In this document: positions 1 to 5,045 of the stretch, piece after piece
How the letters are laid out: every line of letters begins with the position of its first letter
How positions within the stretch are numbered: the first letter of the stretch is position 1
From: a virus
Length of the DNA: 36,173 bases
Virus record (IMG/VR): IMGVR_UViG_3300035698_011179
Coordinates: 1-36,173 of that record
Strand: one strand, 5' to 3'
Program-made: the position numbers and the translations under genes
The notes under the pieces: generated by a model
Databases searched by the model: none
Told to the model about the DNA's origin: nothing
Seen by the model: only the letters and a program-made list of their open reading frames with translations

Positions 1-7
1 AAAAAGT

Positions 8-36
8 TTGACATATAAAATTTAAAATGCTAAATA
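8..36 (+). promoter_or_regulatory. Possible sigma-70 promoter at the window start
   Basis: TTGACA at 8-13 and TAAATA at 31-36 are separated by 17 bases, upstream of a 30-codon ORF at 53. The -10 is imperfect and the region is very AT-rich, so chance matches are likely. Confidence 0.3.
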
Positions 37-52
37 AATAAGTATAGTAAGT

Positions 53-145
53 ATGACAATTATTAATGTATATTATTGTGTAGCATTAATAATATGTATG
101 CTGAAAAATGACAAGTTAAATAAAAAGTCGTTTTTCTTGTTATAG
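53..145 (+). CDS. Possible 30-aa hydrophobic small protein
   Basis: An ATG at 53 opens a 30-codon frame ending in TAG at 143-145. The peptide is hydrophobic in its first half and Lys-rich later, and like its neighbours it lacks Gly, Pro and Trp. Just upstream, GTATAGTAAG partly resembles the GTATAGAAAAG leader of the two larger cassettes, which suggests it could be a third, more diverged unit. No matching pair of terminal repeats is visible, perhaps because the left arm lies outside the window. A 10-bp inverted repeat (59-68/84-93) lies inside it. A chance ORF of this length is quite possible. Confidence 0.25.
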   Translation: MTIINVYYCVALIICMLKNDKLNKKSFFLL

Positions 146-210
146 TTATTTGACAACTAAATAAAAACTTAAATAGCTTATACAGTGTGCTGTATAGAAA
201 AGACTACATA

Positions 211-333
211 ATGAAAAATACAGCACTAAAAACTTTTGAAAGCAATTTTGAAACTTTTAATAATGTTTTTATACATATTAATAATGTTGAAACTATAATG
301 TTAACGCAAAGTCTTTGCGTTAACATTATGTGA
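211..333 (+). CDS. Cassette 1 ORF, 40-aa protein of unknown function
   Basis: ATG at 211 follows the shared 18-base leader at one base's distance, just as in cassette 2, and this repeated arrangement is the main evidence that it is real. The 40-residue product is rich in Asn, Phe and Thr and contains no Gly, Pro or Trp. There is no Shine-Dalgarno site, which the GG-free sequence would not allow anyway. The last 12 codons or so are built on a perfect 17-bp inverted repeat (295-311/313-329), so the end of the protein may be dictated by a DNA or RNA structure. It matches no family I recognise. It could instead be a structural RNA. Confidence 0.4.
   Translation: MKNTALKTFESNFETFNNVFIHINNVETIMLTQSLCVNIM
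295..329. repeat. 35-base perfect palindrome with a one-base centre
   Basis: ATAATGTTAACGCAAAG (295-311), T at 312, then its exact reverse complement at 313-329. An outer inverted repeat, TGAAAGCAAT (237-246) and ATTGCTTTCA (341-350), surrounds it. No T-run follows, so it does not look like a rho-independent terminator. An operator, a recombination or replication hairpin, or an RNA structure are all possible. Confidence 0.85.
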
Positions 334-370
334 AAGTTATATTGCTTTCACAATTAAAGACAGTACACAG

Positions 371-401
371 CTTGACATTGACATTTGTTTTGACTTTGAC
401 A
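371..401. repeat. Cluster of four TTGAC repeats
   Basis: TTGACATTGACA is followed by TTTGTT and then TTGACTTTGACA. Four TTGAC motifs lie within about 30 bases of the non-coding part of cassette 1. They could be protein-binding repeats or iterons, or promoter -35 copies, but no good -10 lies at the right distance. Confidence 0.5.
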
Positions 402-515
402 ATTACACTTTTAAAAAAACAGAAATTAATGTTAATACAGCAAACATGAAAATAGCAAATATTTATTTTACAATTAACTAACACAGCACACAGCACACTG
501 TATAAGCTATTTAAG

Positions 516-1166
516 ACTTATATGTATATGTAGTACTAGCTATACGCAATTAAGACGCTTAAAACAGCGTATAGAAAAGACTACATTATGACAACTACAG
601 CTATAGACAATAAGCACATAACTAATGTTAAAGCAATGTATAGCACTTGTTTAGCAAACGACACAGCAAACGACATACATGCAGAAAGCTTTAATGTGTT
701 AAGTAAGTACTTGTCAAAGCACAAATTAGCAATTACAGACATAATTGAAAATAGAAAAATACGTAAAGCACAGTACAACACTTTACATTTTTCAACTACT
801 GAAAAAACACAACTTGAAAAGAAATATTTAAATGCAGAAATAGTGAAAGCTGAAATAGCAGAAAAGCTTTCAACAATAAGTAGACAACTGAAAAATAATA
901 GTAGACGTAATGTCATGCTAACATTTTTAATGTCAAATGTTTGCACTTTCAATGAAATATTACTTGCTATTGACTTATATGCAGACAATAAGTTTTTTCA
1001 GCTGAAAGCTAATACAAGTCATATTAACAGCGTAATAAGTCAAGAAATTGAAAAGTATAAATACACTTGCACAGCTAAAGCAGACAACTTTGACAAAGCT
1101 ACAACAATTATTACGTTTGTTAAGTAAACATAAACTGTATAGCTAGTACTACATATACATATAAGT
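516..1166 (+). repeat. Cassette 2: 651-bp unit with perfect 30-bp terminal inverted repeats
   Basis: Bases 516-545 are the exact reverse complement of 1137-1166. The layout copies cassette 1: left arm, leader hairpin TATACGC/GCGTATA (541-547/567-573), the same 18-base leader (569-586), one ORF, then the right arm. The arms differ in sequence from those of cassette 1 apart from a shared TAGCT(T)ATAC, so each repeat is paired only within its own unit. Confidence 0.85.
588..1127 (+). CDS. Cassette 2 protein, 179 aa, unknown family
   Basis: The ATG follows the leader GTATAGAAAAGACTACAT at one base, exactly as in cassette 1. The product looks largely alpha-helical, with Lys/Glu-rich stretches around residues 50-110 and a hydrophobic patch near 110-130. 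It contains no Gly, Pro or Trp, and every Asp codon is GAC, as the word-exclusion of the whole block requires. I recognise no domain. It lies alone between the 30-bp inverted repeats and has no Shine-Dalgarno site, so initiation must rely on the leader or on a structured 5' end. A long ORF on the other strand (581-988) is treated as its shadow. It may be the cargo or the mobility factor of the unit; neither is shown. Confidence 0.65.
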   Translation: MTTTAIDNKHITNVKAMYSTCLANDTANDIHAESFNVLSKYLSKHKLAITDIIENRKIRKAQYNTLHFSTTEKTQLEKKYLNAEIVKAEIAEKLSTISRQLKNNSRRNVMLTFLMSNVCTFNEILLAIDLYADNKFFQLKANTSHINSVISQEIEKYKYTCTAKADNFDKATTIITFVK

Positions 1167-1202
1167 AATAAGTAATAAGTAAAGTAATTACATGTAGTTA
1201 AG

Positions 1203-1472
1203 CCCCCCTGCTTTTTTACGCACACTTTTATGTATTAAAAGTGGCATAGGCACCGCCACAATATTCTTACCTGAATATCTGAGATCCACAACTACGTTGA
1301 TCCCAATAGCAGTTCTTATAATCCTCCAAGTAACATTCCAAAACCTCTCCTAAGATCTAATCAACAATCCTAGATCATATATCCAAAAATCGGTGAGCAT
1401 GAATATTCGTCAGATAATACCTTCCAATAGCCTTTCGTTAGTGACTTTCTTTCTGGAAGGCTATAATACCGC
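1203..1472. other. Non-coding region upstream of the terminase genes; candidate packaging site
   Basis: No convincing gene lies here. It opens with a C6 run (1203-1208), TGC and a T6 run, then an 8-bp hairpin (1223-1230/1236-1243) and a 6-bp hairpin (1261-1266/1273-1278). Four GATC sites occur at 1283, 1299, 1354 and 1373, although GAT is absent from the previous 1.2 kb. Packaging sites (cos or pac) usually lie just upstream of or within the small-terminase gene, and the P1 pac site is rich in GATC. That this is the packaging site is inference. An 8-bp inverted repeat (1427-1434/1457-1464) lies near the promoter. Confidence 0.4.
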
Positions 1473-1500
1473 TTGACATACCGGGTATATATGTTATAAT
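1473..1500 (+). promoter_or_regulatory. Strong sigma-70-type promoter
   Basis: Consensus TTGACA at 1473-1478 and consensus TATAAT at 1495-1500 with a 16-base spacer. The start point would be near 1507, about 30 bases upstream of the first gene (ATG 1536), which has an AAAGGAG ribosome site at 1523-1529. It probably drives the packaging operon. Confidence 0.8.
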
Positions 1501-1535
1501 CTCACTATACCAATAACCTTGTAAAGGAGACGATT

Positions 1536-1739
1536 ATGGAAGAAAAGAAAAGATATACGGTTCCTTTCCACCTACCTAAGCAAGATACCAAACTCCGCAA
1601 ATCAGGAAGTCTTTGTGCTATGTGTGGAACCGAGATGCTTGATACCTATAGTTTAGCATTGCCGAACAAGAAGATAGTCCAATGTCCTGAGTGCGGACAT
1701 GAGCAAATGATTAATGTAAATGAAGGAGAGTGTATATGA
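1536..1739 (+). CDS. Small zinc-ribbon protein
   Basis: The product is 67 aa with two CxxC pairs (C27/C30 and C50/C53) about 20 residues apart, the layout of a zinc ribbon. The first 22 residues are charged and probably flexible. The start has an AAAGGAG site at good spacing. The stop TGA overlaps the ATG of the next gene (ATGA), so the two are translationally coupled. Zinc ribbons of this kind bind nucleic acid or protein. First in the packaging operon and coupled to the likely small terminase, it may help in DNA recognition or in regulation of the operon. I do not recognise a specific family. Confidence 0.75.
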   Translation: MEEKKRYTVPFHLPKQDTKLRKSGSLCAMCGTEMLDTYSLALPNKKIVQCPECGHEQMINVNEGECI

Positions 1740-2359
1740 GAGTAACTGAGAAGAATACTCTTAAACCTACTAAAGGAGGATTCAAAGGCCATAAACTTAT
1801 TATATTTGATGCTGTACAGAAATGTAGAGGAGAAGATTGTCCACTTCGTGAGTTATGTCCTTATGAGAATACGGGTAAGTGTACAGTAGAGACCAAGTAT
1901 GTTGATGCTGTATTCGATGCTATTATTGATGACATGGGTGATAGCCTTACTCAGAAATTCTTAAATAAAGTATCATTGCATCTGATGCCTTTATTCGGGA
2001 TGCTGGTTAAGATGAAAAAAGTAGCTCTTGCAGTGGAGGAACCTACGTATGTAACAGCTCAAGGTCAAGTCAAGATGCATCCTATATATGAGGAAATACG
2101 TAGAATTATATCAGCTATAGAACGTACCCAGCGTAGTCTGGGGATGGATGGAGAGTATTTAGAAGCTAAGAAAATATTCCGAGGTCAGAAGGACGGAGCT
2201 ATAATGATGCCTGGAGACGATGGTTTACCTCCTGCTAATGCTGATGCCGATTATGTGGATTATATGATAAGTGCAGAAGATAGAAGTATTAAAGCGGAGA
2301 TATTTCCAGAAGGTACTAAAACAGGTGTAAAAAGAGTGAAGAGGAGTGAAGAAGATTAA
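1736..2359 (+). CDS. Putative terminase small subunit with N-terminal Cys cluster
   Basis: The product is 207 aa. I choose ATG 1736 over an in-frame GTG at 1730 because GGAG at 1725-1728 sits 7 bases before it. Residues 105-140 (a His-Pro followed by an amphipathic helix ending in a Leu-Gly-Met) resemble the C-terminal part of P27-type small terminases. Those proteins recognise the packaging site and feed DNA to the large subunit. Residues 30-49 hold four cysteines (C30, C35, C41, C49), a possible metal site not usual in the family. The C-terminus is charged. Its place upstream of the large subunit supports the call, but two genes intervene and the similarity is weak. Confidence 0.5.
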   Translation: MRVTEKNTLKPTKGGFKGHKLIIFDAVQKCRGEDCPLRELCPYENTGKCTVETKYVDAVFDAIIDDMGDSLTQKFLNKVSLHLMPLFGMLVKMKKVALAVEEPTYVTAQGQVKMHPIYEEIRRIISAIERTQRSLGMDGEYLEAKKIFRGQKDGAIMMPGDDGLPPANADADYVDYMISAEDRSIKAEIFPEGTKTGVKRVKRSEED

Positions 2360-2362
2360 ATT

Positions 2363-2545
2363 ATGAAGATAAGAATAATAACATTTTCAAATTTAGATGG
2401 TCGTGAAGAAGTTAGATTTGAAGCAGATTTTGAAACAAAAGCTGAATATTGGAAAAGAAAATATATGGATATCACATTTGATAAAATTTGTGAAATGGAA
2501 ATACCTAGTACATTACCAATAGGATATAATTTAACAAAAGAGTAA
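2363..2545 (+). CDS. Hypothetical 60-aa phage protein
   Basis: A small charged protein with a beta-strand start followed by a helix rich in Glu/Lys/Tyr around residues 20-45. It begins 4 bases after the previous stop; purine-rich GAGGAG lies upstream inside the preceding gene but at long spacing. No family is recognised. It is co-directional and tightly packed in the packaging operon, which supports its being a gene. Confidence 0.6.
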   Translation: MKIRIITFSNLDGREEVRFEADFETKAEYWKRKYMDITFDKICEMEIPSTLPIGYNLTKE

Positions 2546-2558
2546 GGGGGAGTGAATA

Positions 2559-3074
2559 ATGGATAGTAAATATTCTAAAAATCAAATGCCTATTTTAAGA
2601 CCTGTTCCTATTCCTACTAAAGGAGCAGGATTTTTTATGGCTATATATTTATGGTTGGCTACTAATCGTAAATGGGAATTAATGGAGGATTGGAAATTTG
2701 AATTAAGGAAAGGAGTTTGGATTGTTATACATACAGGGTTTATATTCGATGGAGCAAGTATACCTAGATTATTATGGTGGATTTTGGCTCCTACAGGCAT
2801 ATTACTTATACCAGGACTTGTACACGATTACGCTTACAGGTTTGGGTATCTAAGGATGACGTATAAAGATAAAGTAGAGTTTAAATACGGAATATTTATG
2901 AGTAGAAATTATTGGGATGATATGTTTAAAGTTATAGGAATAAAAGTAAATGGTATGAAGATATTGAATAATTTAGCTTATTACTCTCTTGTTTTATTTG
3001 GATGGGTAGCTTGGAACAAACATTTGAAAATTAGAGGGAGAAATACGGAGAAAGTAATGCATGTCAATGTATAG
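2559..3074 (+). CDS. DUF1353 family protein
   Basis: The 171-aa product carries the DUF1353 signature: FIFDGASIPR at residues 61-70, then a hydrophobic stretch, then HDYAY at 89-93. The motif is common in phage genomes, but the function is not established to my knowledge. The hydrophobic segment at about 72-88 and a second one near 138-152 could associate with membrane. A strong AAGGGGGAG ribosome site precedes the ATG. Lying between the terminase subunits, it is probably expressed with packaging. The C-terminus is basic. Confidence 0.75.
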   Translation: MDSKYSKNQMPILRPVPIPTKGAGFFMAIYLWLATNRKWELMEDWKFELRKGVWIVIHTGFIFDGASIPRLLWWILAPTGILLIPGLVHDYAYRFGYLRMTYKDKVEFKYGIFMSRNYWDDMFKVIGIKVNGMKILNNLAYYSLVLFGWVAWNKHLKIRGRNTEKVMHVNV

Positions 3075-3141
3075 ACTACTTAATAATAATGTGGGGTTCA
3101 AAGGATATCAGCCTCGTAATCGTACAGGAGTAAATATTTGA
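3061..3141 (+). CDS. Possible 26-aa coupling peptide before the large terminase
   Basis: The ATG at 3061 lies inside the end of the DUF1353 gene and opens a 26-codon frame. Its TGA (3139-3141) overlaps the TTG start of the large terminase (3138-3140). CGGAG at 3046-3050 precedes it by 10 bases. Translation of this ORF would bring ribosomes to the weak TTG start. The peptide is basic and Asn-rich. It may be only a coupling device and not a functional protein. Confidence 0.35.
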   Translation: MSMYRLLNNNVGFKGYQPRNRTGVNI

Positions 3142-4973
3142 AACATACTATAGAGGAGTATAGAAACGGGGGTGAAGGCTTTTGTTTATGGGCTGAGGAT
3201 AATGCTTGGATTTCTATTTACCCAAAAGGTAAGCGTATTCCTGAATGGTATCCTTTAGGCGGATTACCTGAGGAATATTCAGAAATTTGGGAAGGTCAAA
3301 AAGAAATATGTAAAGAAGCATTACGTATGGTGGACGGTAATTTTATTTATACGTTAATAGTATTTTGTTGGATGCGTGGTGAAGGTAAATCTCTTTTAGT
3401 ATGTCTTATACAGCTCTGGAAGTTCTTCTGTTTTCCTAAACAGAAAATAACATTAGGAGCAAATTCCAAAGACCAGACCAAGTTTGTACATTTTGACATC
3501 ATGAAGGACATTATTAATAATAGTCCTAATTTGATTAGAATTGTAGGTTCTAAAAATGTACAGGAAAGAGTAGTTAGACTTATGGATAGACATAATAATG
3601 TGGTATCTACTATTCATCCTATTTCAACTGCTTCTGGTATTGTTTCTAATATTACAGGGTATACATTTTCAGAGTTCTTTGATATGAGGAATACCAAATT
3701 CTTTGTACAGTTAGATGGTTCTGTACGTAATATTCCAAATTCTCTTGGTTTAATTGATTCTACAGTTTCTGATAAAGAACATCAGTTATATGTATTATAT
3801 GAAACTTGGTTAGAAGCTCGAGGATTAACTGATGAAGAAGCTGAAGAACAAGAAAAAGATAAAACAATATTTTTTAGCTATCGTTGTAGTACTCTTGGGG
3901 ATCCTAAAGATTATTGGAATCCTTATATGTCTAAAAAACAATTATTATCTTATAAAAAGAAGTTTCCATTAGGAGATTTTGAAAGATATTTTTTAAATAC
4001 TTGGGATGCAGGTGTTAGAAAGATATTTACTCCAGAATTAATAGAATGCTCTAGGTATCTTGGAGCTAATGGAGTTTATGGAAATAATTCAGAAGTAGCT
4101 AAATTAGTAGAGCGTAAATTAAAAATAAAAGGATTTGCAGATTCAGGGGAATCTAAAGGAATAGAATTTAAAGATCCTGGAGTTTTATTAAATGAAATAG
4201 AAAAATCTCTAGTTCCTGTGGAGTCTATATATAATTTAGGTTCATTATCATCGGGTGTACAAATGATTTCAGGTGCGGATTTAAATAAATTAGGGGCTTT
4301 ATATGACACAGCATGGGTAATAACAGCAGGATTTGATAGATCAGATCCTATGAAAACCCACCCTTTAGCAAGAACTATATATACAGTAGTAGCAAAAGGT
4401 CTTGTTGGGTCTTTATCTAATCCTTTTATGGGGTTAGAGCCTAATTATGTCCCTAAGTATATTTATTTTTTAATTAATATTCAACATTTAACTAATAATT
4501 CTTTAGATGAAATGAAAAGACTTTTAACAGAGTCAGATAAGGAATATGATGGTTTAGATAAAATATGTGCTGAACGTTGGGGTACGTTTGATTTAGATCC
4601 TTGGTGTAAGGATAATGGAATAGAGTATGAAGCAGTTCATCCAGGGTATGAAAAACAGAAAACAGCATTTTCAGAATTATTTGTATTGTATCGTGATCAA
4701 AGGTTTAAAACTCCTATCGTACCTCTTCGAGGACAGAAAATGAATGATATTTTAGAAGAGGAAGCACTTGTATTTGATCACGATGTTTCTAGTAGATGGT
4801 TTGGCAGTTCTGAAAAACATCAGAAATTTGGAGTTCAAGATGATGTTATGTTTAGTTTAGCTTGGTGTATTTGGGGTAGTAGAACAATAGGTCCTGAAAA
4901 GCTTAGAGAAAGAAAAGTAAATTTGTCTTTTGGAGAAATGTTATTAGGAGACGGTCATTTAGGTTCTTATTAA
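3138..4973 (+). CDS. terL: Terminase large subunit (TerL)
   Basis: A 611-aa DNA-packaging motor. The ATPase part has a deviant Walker A, RGEGKS (residues 80-85), and a DST strand end near 207-209. A clear Walker B is hard to place; E179/D182 is a candidate. The nuclease part has Asp400 in GFDRSD, acidic residues around 484-488 and the DD pair at 568-569, matching the RNase H-like fold that cuts packaged DNA. About 110 residues (285-395) between the two domains are longer than usual and low in recognisable motifs. The TTG start is preceded by AGGAG at 3126-3130. The protein docks on the portal encoded next. Confidence 0.92.
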   Translation: MKHTIEEYRNGGEGFCLWAEDNAWISIYPKGKRIPEWYPLGGLPEEYSEIWEGQKEICKEALRMVDGNFIYTLIVFCWMRGEGKSLLVCLIQLWKFFCFPKQKITLGANSKDQTKFVHFDIMKDIINNSPNLIRIVGSKNVQERVVRLMDRHNNVVSTIHPISTASGIVSNITGYTFSEFFDMRNTKFFVQLDGSVRNIPNSLGLIDSTVSDKEHQLYVLYETWLEARGLTDEEAEEQEKDKTIFFSYRCSTLGDPKDYWNPYMSKKQLLSYKKKFPLGDFERYFLNTWDAGVRKIFTPELIECSRYLGANGVYGNNSEVAKLVERKLKIKGFADSGESKGIEFKDPGVLLNEIEKSLVPVESIYNLGSLSSGVQMISGADLNKLGALYDTAWVITAGFDRSDPMKTHPLARTIYTVVAKGLVGSLSNPFMGLEPNYVPKYIYFLINIQHLTNNSLDEMKRLLTESDKEYDGLDKICAERWGTFDLDPWCKDNGIEYEAVHPGYEKQKTAFSELFVLYRDQRFKTPIVPLRGQKMNDILEEEALVFDHDVSSRWFGSSEKHQKFGVQDDVMFSLAWCIWGSRTIGPEKLRERKVNLSFGEMLLGDGHLGSY

Positions 4974-4999
4974 TTTTTTTATTTTATATATAAAAAGGA

Positions 5000-5028
5000 T
5001 TGACAATGGTATTTAAGCGTGCTATAAG
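5000..5028 (+). promoter_or_regulatory. Sigma-70-type promoter for the head operon
   Basis: TTGACA at 5000-5005, 17-base spacer, TATAAG at 5023-5028. A very AT-rich tract with a 14-base palindrome (4982-4995) lies directly upstream and could act as an UP element. Transcription would start near 5035, only about 10 bases before the portal ATG. Confidence 0.65.
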
Positions 5029-5032
5029 ATAA
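5006..5032 (+). CDS. Possible 8-codon leader peptide upstream of the portal gene
   Basis: AAAAAGGA (4992-4999) lies 6 bases before ATG 5006, which opens MVFKRAIR and stops with TAA at 5030-5032, 13 bases before the portal ATG. The portal start itself lacks a ribosome site, so re-initiation after this mini-ORF would explain its translation on read-through transcripts. It overlaps the promoter, so only upstream-initiated mRNA could use it. Confidence 0.35.
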   Translation: MVFKRAIR

Positions 5033-5045
5033 ATAACCCTTATAA

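Larger units (their letters stand above)
168..515 (+). repeat. Cassette 1: 348-bp unit with perfect 26-bp terminal inverted repeats
   Basis: Bases 168-193 are the exact reverse complement of 490-515. The unit contains a leader hairpin (179-185/190-196, loop TGTG), the leader GTATAGAAAAGACTACAT (192-209), a 40-codon ORF and about 155 bases of non-coding DNA. Its right end (515) abuts the left end of cassette 2 (516) with no base between. A transposon-like element, a gene cassette and a structured transcript unit all remain possible; no transposase is visible. The left arm also forms the leader hairpin, so the two pairings exclude each other. Confidence 0.85.
1..1202. other. GG/CC-free sequence block
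   Basis: I read every base of this stretch, including line joins, and found no GG and no CC. GAT/ATC and GAG/CTC are also absent: GA is always followed by A or C. The rule covers coding and non-coding DNA alike and is strand-symmetric, so it looks like a DNA-level constraint and not codon choice. It breaks sharply at the C6 run at 1203-1208; GG, GAG and GAT all return within about 80 bases. One result is that the encoded ORFs have no Gly, Pro or Trp, and no Shine-Dalgarno site is possible. The block may extend left of the window. Confidence 0.9.

Noticed and set aside
446-481. 11-codon ORF in the non-coding half of cassette 1
   Set aside because: Too short and without the leader found before the other two ORFs.
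581-988. 135-codon ORF on the minus strand opposite the cassette 2 gene
   Set aside because: It has no upstream leader or ribosome site and is a hydrophobic antisense shadow of a helix-rich gene; the plus-strand ORF has the shared leader.
1-1202. Codon-usage bias as the cause of the missing GG and CC
   Set aside because: The words are also missing across codon boundaries, in the leaders and in the non-coding parts, on both strands, so codon choice alone cannot explain it.
1223-1243. 8-bp hairpin after the T6 run, as a terminator
   Set aside because: The T-run precedes and does not follow the stem on the plus strand, and there is no T-run on the minus-strand side.
1040-1360. Open minus-strand frames across the end of the GG-free block and the region after it
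   Set aside because: One short ORF (1040-1225) crosses two compositional zones and the inverted repeat. Another open frame (about 1195-1360) has no good start. Neither resembles a family.
4975-4996. T-run and AT palindrome after the large terminase, as a rho-independent terminator
   Set aside because: The stem has no G or C pairs; it fits better as an AT-rich UP element for the promoter at 5000.
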